Shown here: positions 46,101-54,973 of the stretch, piece after piece
Numbering within the stretch: the first letter of the stretch is position 1
How the letters are laid out: each line of letters begins with the position of its first letter
Assembly: GCF_019711195.1 (NCBI RefSeq)
Contig: NZ_CP081299.1
Coordinates: 4,932,501-4,996,500 of the forward strand
Direction of reading: 5' to 3'
Length of the DNA stretch: 64,000 nucleotides
From: Dyadobacter sp. NIV53
Lineage (GTDB): Bacteria; Bacteroidota; Bacteroidia; Cytophagales; Spirosomataceae
The notes under the pieces: generated by a model
What the model was told of the DNA's origin: nothing
Databases searched by the model: none
The model's input: only the letters and a program-made list of their open reading frames with translations
Program-made: the position numbers and the translations under genes

Positions 46101-46650
46101 CAGGCGAATAGGGTTGTATTGTATAACCTTTATATAATAAACCTTTGTCATACAGCTTTTTAAGCAGGCTCCAAAGGCTTTCGATATATTCATTTTTATA
46201 GGTAATGTATGGATCGTCAAGATCTACCCAATAACCCATTTTTTCAGTCACGTCATTCCACTGGTCAGTGAATTTCATCACTGTCTGGCGGCACTTTTCG
46301 TTGTAATCAGCTATTGAAATGGTTTTTCCAATATCATCTTTTGTAATGCCAAGTTCTTTTTCGACCTGCAATTCAACCGGCAGACCATGCGTATCCCAGC
46401 CGCCTTTCCGTTTAACCTGAAAGCCCTGTAAAGTTTTATACCGGCAAAAAATATCCTTAATCGAGCGCGCCATCACGTGGTGGATACCAGGCGTTCCATT
46501 GGCCGATGGCGGTCCTTCATAAAATGTAAAAGAGGGCGATCCTTCACGCGTTTCTACGGAAGCTTCAAATATTTTATTCTCTTTCCAGAATTTCAGAACA
46601 TCGTCTGCTACGCCCGGATAGCTCAGGTTTTTATACTCGTTATATTTCAT
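43192..46650 (-). CDS. ileS: Isoleucyl-tRNA synthetase (two compensating frameshifts)
   Basis: The gene spans three overlapping open pieces that together give about 1152 residues, the normal length for this enzyme in Bacteroidota. An N-terminal HIGH-like segment (ANGTPGIHHVMARSIKD), the editing domain (GTGVVHTSPTFGADDF), the WRTDKPVLYYPLDSWFI block, the KMSKS-type GNKMSKRLGNAVDPFE and the anticodon-binding helices follow in order. One extra A near 45771-45775 and one missing base near 44867-44875 move the frame out and back. With one base removed and one added, the joins read FSENTRMVISEG and SAKGNLMHREPD. It charges tRNA-Ile and is essential, so true inactivation is unlikely. I start at the ATG at 46650. 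Confidence 0.9.
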
Positions 46651-46730
46651 ATTTGGCTTTTGGCTGACAGCATTGAGCAATTAGCCTTTGGACTACAACA
46701 AAATTCGTGCTCTTTAAATTTTTAAGACCG

Positions 46731-46738
46731 CAAAATTA
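46731..46738 (-). promoter_or_regulatory. ileS promoter, -7 box TAATTTTG
   Basis: The minus strand reads TAATTTTGCGG, matching TAnnTTTG, 81 bases before the ileS start. The region is divergent with the ATPase gene. No clear -33 TTTG was seen. Confidence 0.45.
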
Positions 46739-46820
46739 CGGATTTTTTCGCTGAAAGGGAGGAGATGATTACAGCGATTGAAGGGTAGATTATGTAATAT
46801 TGTGAAAATACGAGACTAAA

Positions 46821-47941
46821 ATGGCAGATAAACTGATAGTAAGGGATTTTGGTCCCATCAAAAACGCTGAGCTGGATATCAAGAAAACGACTGTTTTGAT
46901 CGGACCACAAGGTAGTGGTAAAAGCACGTTGGCGAAGTTGGTGGCAACCTCTACAAACATTAGTTGGCATTATGGATTGCAAAAAGATTACGATTTAAAT
47001 CTTCATTTTTCCGAATACGGAATGAATAATTATCTTAAGCAGAATAGTTATTTCAAGTATTATCATGCACCATATGAAGTAGTTTTTAATAATAAAAATG
47101 GTGATTCTAAAAAAAGCAGCATTGATTTAGTTGGTAAATTCAATGTGCAGAATTCAGATCTTGATAAAATAAATATTGCTTTTAACAATAATGAAATCAC
47201 AAACGAAGAGAGAAATCGTAAAATTTCACAATTGATTTATAGATCTATATATATTCCGTCTGAAAGGATGATTTTACCAATTGTTAGAGAAGCGGCTCTT
47301 AGTATGCAACTTAATAGAATTCCATTGCCTATGGCTCTATTGTATTTTGGAAGTGAATTTGAACAAGCCAGAAAGAAGATATTTACATTAAAAACATTGT
47401 TAGAAGGAGTTAGTTATGAATTTGCTAACGGAGAAGATTTGGTTATTTCAAAAGGTGGACATTTTAATCTTTCAGAAACAGCTAGTGGTTATCAAGCTAT
47501 AATTCCTATGCAAGTTATTGTTGAACATATTTCTTCTGAAAATAGGCGAAACTTTATAGTTGAAGAGCCTGAATTAAATTTGTATCCACCAACTCAAAAA
47601 AATTAGTAAACTATTTAGTTGCACGCTGTGCAAAAAGGGATAATCAACTCTTAATCACTACACACAGTCCATACGTTCTTTCATCATTAAATAATCTTCT
47701 TTTTGCATTCAAGACAGCCCAAAAACATCCAGAACAAATCGAAGAAATAGCTAAAATAATTCCCCAGGAATCCTGGTTAAATCCTGATGAATTTGCAGCC
47801 TATTTTGTAAATAATGGAACCGTCAAATCAATCGTTAATTCTCAAACGGGTCTTATAGCTGAAAATAAATTAGATAGTGTTTCAGAGGATATTGGGGATG
47901 AATTTGATGAATTAATGGAAATTTACCGTCTTTCTAAATGA
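46821..47941 (+). CDS. OLD/RecF-like AAA ATPase (frameshift in an A7 run)
   Basis: About 373 residues after repair. It shows RDFGPIKNAELDIKKTTVLIG as an ABC-type N-lobe, Walker A GPQGSGKST (residues 28-36), a signature-like LSETASGYQ, Walker B in FIVEEPELNLYP and an H-loop in ITTHSPYVLSSLNN. This is the AAA_15/OLD-like layout found in phage-defence ATPases and RecF relatives. The open frame stops at 47604 because the A run 47596-47602 is one base short; adding one A continues as KLVNYLVARCAKRDNQLLITTHS. Its stop TGA (47939-47941) overlaps the ATG of the next gene (ATGA). The region is AT-rich compared with ileS, which suggests transfer. Confidence 0.8.
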
Positions 47942-48455
47942 AAAAAAATTAGAAAACTCTTTTCCCAAAATAATTACTGGTGGATGTCTTGAAACCAAAA
48001 CAGATATCATCTTTCATATTTATGATAATTTAAATGAGCCTAAACGTTGTTTTATAAGGAATAAAGATGAAGACCCATTGCATTTTACAGTAACCAACCC
48101 TTTGCAAAAGGAAGTACACTTTTTGGCAATTGACAAATGTGTCTTAACTGATTCTGATAAAACACATTGCGATTGTGCAATTTTTGATAATAGTCAATTT
48201 TTATTTGTAGAAATCAGTGATTCCAAAAAGTTGCATCGAAATGCGAAAAGAAAAAAGGCAAAAGCCCAATTGTCTCAAACTATAACTCATTTCCGCGAAA
48301 ATGGTATCAATTTTCCCGATAATCTTAATGCTGTTATTTGCTTCGTCGGGAAGAAAGTTTTTCCTGTTAGACTTGCTTCAACGGATCAAGCAAGCCTAGC
48401 TTTTTTAATTGAATGGGGAGCTGTACTACTTGAAGGCAATGAGCGTAAATTCTAG
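47938..48455 (+). CDS. Small protein coupled to the ATPase, possibly nuclease-like (frameshift in an A8 run)
   Basis: About 172 residues if one A is added to the run 47941-47948: MKKKLENSFPKIITGGCLETKTDIIFHIYDN, then the undisturbed 48078-48455 part. The core CDCAIFDNSQFLFVEISDSKK followed by a basic helix and ICFVGKKVFPVRLAS fits the D...(E-x-K) pattern of restriction-endonuclease-like folds, but the usual lysine is replaced (E-I-S), so activity is uncertain. The start overlaps the ATPase stop by four bases, pointing to translational coupling and a complex of the two proteins. A defence effector is a plausible role. The family was not identified for certain. Confidence 0.6.
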
Positions 48456-48772
48456 GTACTTTCAACGATATTTTGCTATCAAGATAGAAATAGTTTTAAA
48501 ATAAATTACCCAACATTAATTTTAAACTCCAAGACTGCATTCAGACCAATATTAGTAGAAATAAATGTAGTGTCAAGAAATCCACATGTAGGAATCACAA
48601 ACCCGATCATTCAAATTCCAACAAAAATCATAGCGGAAGTAAGTTGCAAATATAATTTTGAATAAGTGAAACACTTTTCACCAGCGGGTTTAAGGTATTT
48701 ACGTTTTGTTATTTAGAATTGGTATATTTATATTTGCTCGATTCACCATTGGAACACTGTAATTCTTTACTA
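48456..48772 (+). other. Intergenic region with a stop-free extension of the upstream frame
   Basis: The gap is 317 bases. The frame of the 47938-48455 gene stays open after its TAG for 69 codons to 48663-48665 (including INYPTLILNSKTAFRPILVEI and VSRNPHVGITNPIIQIPTK). There is no ATG in it. It may be the remnant of a longer ancestor or chance. The PepSY promoter should lie in the last 100 bases. Confidence 0.35.
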
Positions 48773-49945
48773 ATGACCTTCAAAAAACTGATTGGGAAAC
48801 TACACCTCTATCTTGGACTTACATCCGGAATAGTGGTATTTATGGTATCCCTGACAGGATGTATTCTGGCATTCGAACAGGAAATTAAAAGCTTTACACA
48901 GCCTTATATGTACGTGGTGCCACCGGCCGATGCACGTGTATTGCCGCCGTCAGTTTTACAGGCAAGTGCGGAAAAAGCGCTTCCGGGGAAACAAGCGAAT
49001 GGGGTTTTGTATGGTGTTCCGACAAGAAATGCTGAAGTGGGTTTTTATAATTTTGATCCGGAATATTATTATGTGGTTTACGTAAATCCGTATACTGCCG
49101 AGGTTCAGAAAGTCTGGAACGAGGATGGTGATTTCTTCCATTTTATACTGCACGGTCATTATTATTTATGGCTGCCCGAAAAAATCGGACAAGTTGTTGT
49201 AGCATCTTCTACGCTGATATTTCTGGTGATGCTTGTTAGTGGATTGGTATTATGGTGGCCAAAAAACAAATCAGCTGCAAAACAGCGTTTTTCTGTTAAG
49301 TGGGACGCAGCATGGCGCCGTAAAAACTACGATATGCACAATGTGTTTGGTTTTTACATGATGTCTATTGGTTTCATTTTTGCAATAACCGGTTTGGTTT
49401 GGGGTTTCCAGTGGTTTTCCCAGTCGCTTTATACCGTTACAGGCGGAAAAGGCTCTGATGCATATTATAACCCGACTTCTGATACTACCGCTTTATCTGT
49501 TGTTTCCAAACCCATTCAGGCAGTTGATAAAGCCTGGCATATGTTACAAAAAGAATATCCGGGAAATAAAGGAATTAATATTTCGATTCCGCATTTGAAG
49601 TCAGAATCCATTTATTCATATGTAAATTTTCGTGCAGGAACCTATTACAAAGTAGATTATAATTACTTTGATCAGCATACCTTGAAACGGATTAAAGCAG
49701 TTGGGCCATATTCCGGGAAGTACAATGAAGCGAATTTTGCCAATACTTTAAGGCGTATGAATTACGATATTCATACTGGTGCTATTCTTGGTCTGCCCGG
49801 AAAAATCCTTGCATTTTGTGCAAGCCTGATTTGCGCAAGTTTGCCGGTAACAGGATTTATAATTTGGTGGGGAAGAAATAAAAAGAAGAAACCGGTGAAG
49901 AAAACTTATAAGACCATGAAACCGGATCTTGTAAATAAGATTTAA
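48773..49945 (+). CDS. PepSY-associated TM helix protein (iron-regulated membrane protein family)
   Basis: The 390-residue inner-membrane protein begins MTFKKLIGKLHLYLGLTSGIVVFMVSLTGCILAFEQEI, the PepSY_TM signature. It has further segments at about residues 140-165 (VVVASSTLIFLVMLVSGLVLWWPK), 190-215 (HNVFGFYMMSIGFIFAITGLVW) and 350-375. The HEXXH-free histidines on the membrane faces are those of proteins that probably help in siderophore or heme iron reduction. I start at the ATG at 48773 (MTFKK); an upstream ATG at 48719 adds 18 unlikely residues. No partner receptor is adjacent. Confidence 0.85.
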   Translation: MTFKKLIGKLHLYLGLTSGIVVFMVSLTGCILAFEQEIKSFTQPYMYVVPPADARVLPPSVLQASAEKALPGKQANGVLYGVPTRNAEVGFYNFDPEYYYVVYVNPYTAEVQKVWNEDGDFFHFILHGHYYLWLPEKIGQVVVASSTLIFLVMLVSGLVLWWPKNKSAAKQRFSVKWDAAWRRKNYDMHNVFGFYMMSIGFIFAITGLVWGFQWFSQSLYTVTGGKGSDAYYNPTSDTTALSVVSKPIQAVDKAWHMLQKEYPGNKGINISIPHLKSESIYSYVNFRAGTYYKVDYNYFDQHTLKRIKAVGPYSGKYNEANFANTLRRMNYDIHTGAILGLPGKILAFCASLICASLPVTGFIIWWGRNKKKKPVKKTYKTMKPDLVNKI

Positions 49946-49957
49946 ACGCAGGCTTTA

Positions 49958-50782
49958 TTACTTCTGATAAACCCTGACATAATCTACTTCAAATTTTGCA
50001 GGAAAAGTGGTCTGGGATGGATCGCCGCCGTTGTCTCCGCCAATTGCCAGGGTAAGTAAAATATAATGCGGCTGACGAAACGGATTTGTTTTTGGGCCTT
50101 TTGCATTATAGGTTTTTTCAAGATCTATGGAGTTCATCAAAGAATCATCAACATATAATTTGATTGATTTTTCATCCCAATCCATTCGCCATATATGGTA
50201 TTTATCTGACCAGCCAGGATCGTTAAATTCAGCAACCGGCTTTTTTTTAGTATTCCAAATTCCCTTCCATTTTTCCATTGAACCCCATACCGCATTGGCA
50301 AGAATGGTCCCGCGATAATATTCCATAATATCAATTTCACCGTTTTCGGGCCACTCTCCATGTTTTCCTAAGGTCCAGAATGCCGGCCACATCCCTGAAC
50401 GAATGTCTATTTTTGCCTTTATTTCAAAGCGCCCATATTGCCAGCTTTGCTTCCCGGCAGTAATTATACTGGACGAAGTATATTCGGAATATGCCCGGTT
50501 TTCTTTCCAGTTTGTGCTGTTAGCAACAAATCCGGGATTCTTTACTTTTTCCCGTTTTGCTTCAATAATCAGCTTTCCATCTTTACAATATGCATTGTCA
50601 TCCTGAAACCACTGATATTCATGATTACGTACAAAACCCTGTTCAGCTTTCCAATTTTTAGGATCAGGTTTGCCGTTTACATTGAATTCATCTGCCCACA
50701 CCAATTTCCATTGTGCTTTAACAGGATCTGAAGAGACCAATACGAGTAGAAGTAGTAATAATTTTTTTACGATTAAAAGCAT
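49958..50782 (-). CDS. Glycoside hydrolase family 16 endo-beta-glucanase-like
   Basis: The 274-residue secreted enzyme has a signal peptide (through DPVKAQ). WKLVWADEFNVNGKPDPKNW opens the GH16 fold. The catalytic motif GEIDIMEYY (E-x-D-x-x-E) follows at about residues 148-156, with GRFEIKAKIDIRSGMWPAFWTLG and a C-terminal KFEVDYVRVYQK. It should hydrolyse beta-1,3/1,4-glucans (laminarin/lichenan type) outside the cell; the exact substrate cannot be told. It is a lone gene, convergent with the PepSY gene. Confidence 0.92.
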   Translation of the reverse strand: MLLIVKKLLLLLLVLVSSDPVKAQWKLVWADEFNVNGKPDPKNWKAEQGFVRNHEYQWFQDDNAYCKDGKLIIEAKREKVKNPGFVANSTNWKENRAYSEYTSSSIITAGKQSWQYGRFEIKAKIDIRSGMWPAFWTLGKHGEWPENGEIDIMEYYRGTILANAVWGSMEKWKGIWNTKKKPVAEFNDPGWSDKYHIWRMDWDEKSIKLYVDDSLMNSIDLEKTYNAKGPKTNPFRQPHYILLTLAIGGDNGGDPSQTTFPAKFEVDYVRVYQK

Positions 50783-50997
50783 TTATAGAAACGTTTAACC
50801 TTTTAATACGAAACAGACATTTTATAGAAATATAAAGAGAAGCATTATATCATTCTACCTGAGTATGGATTTTATGAACAACGATAATCCAGAAAACACA
50901 CTTTTTAGATTTTATTTGCCATTCTTTTAGCTTTCTTTTGTGTCTGTACAACATACTTTCCAAGACTCAAAGTCTTAGTCAAAAGCTAAACAAAAAC

Positions 50998-52016
50998 ATG
51001 AGTAAGATTTTAGATACAGCAAAAAAAGCCGGTTTGGATGGTTTTATGCTGGCTTTGCTGAGTATGATCGGACTGGCTTATTTGTGGCCTTTTCCGGGAA
51101 TGCCGGAAAGCCCGGTTCCACTGGCCGAAATTTCTTCATATGCTGTATCCATCATTTTTTTCTTTTATGGCTTACGGCTAAGTACGGATAAACTTCGCGC
51201 AGGTTTGGTCAACTGGAAATTACACGCAATGGTACACATCTCTACTTTTGTGCTGTTTCCACTATTGGCATTGGCTTGCCGGCCTTTATTTAAAGGAGAG
51301 GAACACCAGATGATGTGGCTGGCTATTTTTTTCTGACCACTTTGCCTTCCACTGTTTCCTCTTCCGTGGTAATGGTTTCCATAGCCAGAGGTAATATTCC
51401 GGCTGCTATATTTAATGCAAGTATTTCAAGTTTAATTGGCGTTTTTATCACTCCACTTTGGATGGGGCTGGTTTTGGACACAAATTCCGGACATTATGAT
51501 CTCATGTCAATAGTCGGAAAGCTATCTTTACAAGTATTATTACCGGTAACGCTCGGAATATTAATGAACAAAAAATGGGGCGCATTTGCAGAAAAATATA
51601 AAAAATATATACGTTATTTCGATCAGTTCTCAATATTACTGATCGTTTATACATCATTCTGTGAATCATTTGGCGGCCATCTTTTTAATGAATTTGAACT
51701 AAATGATATCTTGTTTCTGGGACTGGGTATGCTCGTTTTGTTCTTTACAGTTTACTTTTTACTGACATCATTATGCCGGTTATTTGGTTTTAATCATGAG
51801 GACGAAGTAACTGCTGTATTTTGTGGCTCTAAAAAATCGTTAATTCAGGGTGCTGTTATGTCAAAAGTCCTGTTTTCAGGAGCACATGCCGGAGTAATGT
51901 TATTGCCAATTATGCTTTACCACGCTTTACAATTAATTTCAGCGAGCATTATCGCCCAAAGGATGGCACGGAAAGCAGATGCCCAATTAATAGAGCAGGC
52001 TGAAAAAGAGATATAA
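50998..52016 (+). CDS. Bile acid:sodium symporter family transporter (frameshift in a T7 run)
   Basis: The protein is about 339 residues after repair, with ten hydrophobic segments, the length of the BASS/SBF-like family. It begins MSKILDTAKKAGLDGFMLALLSMIG and contains LPSTVSSSVVMVSIARGNIPAAIFNASISSLIGVF, the family's core motif, then FCGSKKSLIQGAVMSKVL. The frame breaks at the T run 51326-51332; one added T gives MMWLAIFFLTTLPSTV. It probably carries an organic anion, not necessarily a bile acid. DUF4230, a ligase and oxidoreductase genes follow within the same strand, so it may bring in the substrate of that cluster. Confidence 0.8.
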
Positions 52017-52043
52017 GGTGATTTTTTGTTTAAATAAATTGAT

Positions 52044-52667
52044 ATGCGATTGCTTTCCTGGCTGATACGTTTAATCGTGTTAGTACTTTTATTGGTTGGA
52101 ATGCAAACTCTTTGGAGTAATTTCCGGAGAGGGGAGTGGTTTCCAGATTTTTTTGGCGGGGAGGATAAAACCGAAACCATGCATACCCTGGTTCTTCAGG
52201 AAATTACCTCTATGGGAAAACTTGAACTGGTCAAATATAATTTCAAAGATGTAGTGGAGCAGGAAATAGTTAAAATGTGGCTGCCTAATGCAAAAGCAGT
52301 TTTAATTGTACAAGGCGAAGCAATCGGCTGTGTAGATCTCGCAAAAATCAATATTGCAGACATTACTTCTGAACAGGAAACACTGGTAGTTCACATGCCT
52401 GAACCAGAAATGTGTGTTTTTAGAATTGATCACGAAAAATCCAAAGTTTACAATACGGAATATGCCTTCACAGAAGAAGCAAAACTGGTAGACGAGGCAT
52501 ATAAACAGGCAGAAAAACAAATTCAGAAATCTGCTTTGGATATGGGGATTTTGAAACAAACGGAAGAAAACGCAACCAAAATATTAACACCCATGCTGGA
52601 AAAGGCTTCGGGTAAAAAAGTCTTGCTGGTATTTCCAATGACTGCCAAAATTGATAAATTACGTTGA
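52044..52667 (+). CDS. DUF4230 family membrane-anchored protein
   Basis: The 207-residue protein has an N-terminal transmembrane helix (LLSWLIRLIVLVLLLVGMQTLW) and a DUF4230 domain (about residues 45-205): TLVLQEITSMGKLELVKYNFKDVVEQEI, AKAVLIVQGEAIGCVDLAKI and VVHMPEPEMCVFRIDHEKSKVYNTEYAF. The family is a widespread envelope protein of unknown function. It starts 27 bases after the transporter gene and 56 before the ligase, so it may be part of the same operon. Confidence 0.8.
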   Translation: MRLLSWLIRLIVLVLLLVGMQTLWSNFRRGEWFPDFFGGEDKTETMHTLVLQEITSMGKLELVKYNFKDVVEQEIVKMWLPNAKAVLIVQGEAIGCVDLAKINIADITSEQETLVVHMPEPEMCVFRIDHEKSKVYNTEYAFTEEAKLVDEAYKQAEKQIQKSALDMGILKQTEENATKILTPMLEKASGKKVLLVFPMTAKIDKLR

Positions 52668-52723
52668 TCTGATACTTGACTGATCCTAAACTGAGTACAT
52701 AAAGCTCTTCCTAACATACAAAT

Positions 52724-54085
52724 ATGCTGACATTAGAAGGATTTGAACAATTGGTAAAAGATGGTTTGCTGGAAACAGTAGTGGTTGCTTTTACAGATCA
52801 TTATGGCCGGTTAATGGGTAAGCGGGTTGATGCCGAGTATTTTCTTGATAGTGTTGTAAAATCGGGGACGCATGGTTGTAATTATCTGCTGACTACCGAT
52901 ATGGAAATGGATCCTGTACCTGGTTACAATTACGCTAACTGGGAACTGGGTTACGGCGATTTTCACATGGTACCTGATATGTCGACGCTTCGGTTAGCAG
53001 ACTGGCTCGAAAAAACTGCTATGATCATTTGTGATCTTCATAATGAAAAAACGCACCAGGCCGAATCTATTGCACCACGTTCAATTCTTCAAAAGCAGCT
53101 TGAAATATTGGGAGAAGATAACCTGAAATGTTTTGCTGCATCGGAACTAGAATATTATTTACTCGAAAATACTTACAGACAAGCTTTTGAGCAAAATTAT
53201 CAGAATCTGAAACCGGCCGGTTATTATCTGGAAGATTACCACATTTTGCAGGGAACACGCAATGAAAAATTTACGTCGGTCGTACGCAGGCATTTGAAAA
53301 AATCCGGTATTCCTGTTGAAACTTCAAAAGGGGAATGGGGAGTCGGGCAGCATGAACTGAATGTGCGGTATTCCGAAGTGCTTCCTATGGCCGACAATCA
53401 CGTTGTTTACAAACAATGCATGAAAGAAGTTGCTGATGCAATGGGTTTGTCAGTGACCTTTATGGCTAAATTTGCGACGGATCAGGCGGGATCAAGCAGC
53501 CATATTCACATGAGTTTATGGAAAGATGGTAAAAATGCTTTTGTAGGTGATCAGGAATTTGGCCCGGTGAAAGGCTCGGACCTTTTCCGTTGGTTTCTGG
53601 GCGGATGGATCAAACACGTTCCGGATGTAATGCCATTTTATGCGCCAACAATTAATTCGTACAAACGTTTTGTAGACGGATCCTGGGCTCCAACGCGGTT
53701 GGCATGGAGCTATGACAACCGTACGGCGGGTTTTCGGGTAGTTGGAAGTGGTTCTAGTCTGCGTATTGAGTGCAGGATTCCGGGTGCTGATTGTAATCCA
53801 TATCTGGCTTTTGCTGCCTCTCTTGCATCGGGGCTGGACGGTATTAAAAATAAAATTGAGCCCCCTGAAATATTTGTGGGTGATATTTATGCAGCAGCGC
53901 ATTTGCCGAGAGTACCTTATACACTGGCTGAAGCAACGGCACTATTTGAAAATAGTGAATTTGCAAAAAATACATTTGGAAAAGAAGTGGTTGAACATTA
54001 CAGCCATTTTTTTAAAAATGAACAACGGGCCTATGATAAATCGGTAACGGATTGGGAGCGGAAAAGATACTTCGAACAGATATGA
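52724..54085 (+). CDS. Glutamine synthetase-like gamma-glutamyl ligase (PuuA/GlnA-related)
   Basis: The 453-residue protein has the GSI-type fold but the spacing of gamma-glutamylpolyamine/gamma-glutamyl-amine ligases rather than true glutamine synthetase. It shows DHYGRLMGKRV at the N-terminus, AASELEYYLLE, GQHELNVRYSEVLPMADNHVVYK, DQAGSSSHIHMSL and FVDGSWAPTRLAWSYDNRTAGFRVVGSGSSLRIECRIPGAD. It would attach glutamate to an amine or amino alcohol using ATP. It is followed by SDR, aldehyde dehydrogenase and class I amidotransferase genes, which together fit a glutamylate-oxidise-release pathway. Ordinary nitrogen assimilation is the alternative, less favoured by context. Confidence 0.8.
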   Translation: MLTLEGFEQLVKDGLLETVVVAFTDHYGRLMGKRVDAEYFLDSVVKSGTHGCNYLLTTDMEMDPVPGYNYANWELGYGDFHMVPDMSTLRLADWLEKTAMIICDLHNEKTHQAESIAPRSILQKQLEILGEDNLKCFAASELEYYLLENTYRQAFEQNYQNLKPAGYYLEDYHILQGTRNEKFTSVVRRHLKKSGIPVETSKGEWGVGQHELNVRYSEVLPMADNHVVYKQCMKEVADAMGLSVTFMAKFATDQAGSSSHIHMSLWKDGKNAFVGDQEFGPVKGSDLFRWFLGGWIKHVPDVMPFYAPTINSYKRFVDGSWAPTRLAWSYDNRTAGFRVVGSGSSLRIECRIPGADCNPYLAFAASLASGLDGIKNKIEPPEIFVGDIYAAAHLPRVPYTLAEATALFENSEFAKNTFGKEVVEHYSHFFKNEQRAYDKSVTDWERKRYFEQI

Positions 54086-54125
54086 TGAATGGAGGCAGAT
54101 TAACTATTAAAACACAAAACATAAA

Positions 54126-54899
54126 ATGCGTTTAGAAAATAAAGTTGCTCTTATTACTGGCGGAAGCGGTGGAATTGGCCGCGAAACGGCTTTGTTATTT
54201 GCAAAGGAAGGTGCCAAAGTCGTTGTAACAGATGTAAACAACGAGGCCGGACAGGCAGTTGCTGACGAAATTATCGCTAATGGCGGTGAAGCTTTTTTTA
54301 TTCATTCGGATGTATCGAAGGCGGCTGATTGTGAAGCAGCAGTTGTTTTTGCAGAAGAGAAATTTGGAAAGCTGAATATCATTTTCAACAATGCCGGTAT
54401 TATGCATAGCGATGATGATAACGCCATGACCACTGAAGAATCTATCTGGGATTTGACAATGAATATCAATGCAAAAGGGGTTTTTCTGGGTTGCAAATAT
54501 GGAATTCCAGCTTTGCAGCGTGCTGGCGGCGGTTCAATTATTAACACCGCATCTTTTGTAGCAATACTTGGTGCAGCAACTCCGCAAATTGCCTATACAG
54601 CAAGTAAAGGTGCAGTTTTGGCGCTAACGCGTGAATTGGCAATTATTCATGCACGTGAAAACATACGCGTAAATGCATTATGCCCGGGGCCATTGCGTAC
54701 CGAACTTCTTATGAAATTTTTAAATACAGAAGAGAAAAAACAGCGCCGTTTGGTTCATATTCCGATGGGCCGTTTCGGAGAAGCGAAAGAAATGGCTTTT
54801 GCAGCACTTTTCCTGGCATCCGATGAATCTTCATTTGTAACAGGAACAGATTTTCTGGTAGATGGAGGAATCACTTCCGCATACGTAACTCCGATTTGA
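54126..54899 (+). CDS. SDR-family oxidoreductase
   Basis: The 257-residue classical SDR shows ITGGSGGIGRETALLFAKEGAKVVVTDVN (NAD-binding), FNNAGIM, the catalytic serine in NTASFVAILG and YTASKGAVLALTREL (Y-x-x-x-K, about residues 156-160), then CPGPLRTELL. In this cluster it is placed to oxidise an alcohol to the aldehyde used by the following dehydrogenase. It overlaps by sequence only with non-coding upstream leader of that gene (75 bases to its start). The substrate is inference. Confidence 0.8.
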   Translation: MRLENKVALITGGSGGIGRETALLFAKEGAKVVVTDVNNEAGQAVADEIIANGGEAFFIHSDVSKAADCEAAVVFAEEKFGKLNIIFNNAGIMHSDDDNAMTTEESIWDLTMNINAKGVFLGCKYGIPALQRAGGGSIINTASFVAILGAATPQIAYTASKGAVLALTRELAIIHARENIRVNALCPGPLRTELLMKFLNTEEKKQRRLVHIPMGRFGEAKEMAFAALFLASDESSFVTGTDFLVDGGITSAYVTPI

Positions 54900-54973
54900 T
54901 AATGGGCTTAGGGAAAAGGGCATGGGTATTGAAATCCTCTGCCCTGTGCCCTGAACCCTATCCCCAAAACCCC

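Noticed and set aside
43192..46680. Three separate genes in the ileS region
   Set aside because: The pieces are consecutive parts of one isoleucyl-tRNA synthetase; one removed and one added base make a continuous enzyme of normal length.
48719..48772. Upstream ATG start for the PepSY protein
   Set aside because: The extra 18 residues are not part of the conserved PepSY_TM start (MTFKKLIGKLHLYLG).
51315..52016. A separate 233-residue membrane protein
   Set aside because: It is the C-terminal part of the bile-acid-symporter-like transporter, joined by adding one T to the T7 run.
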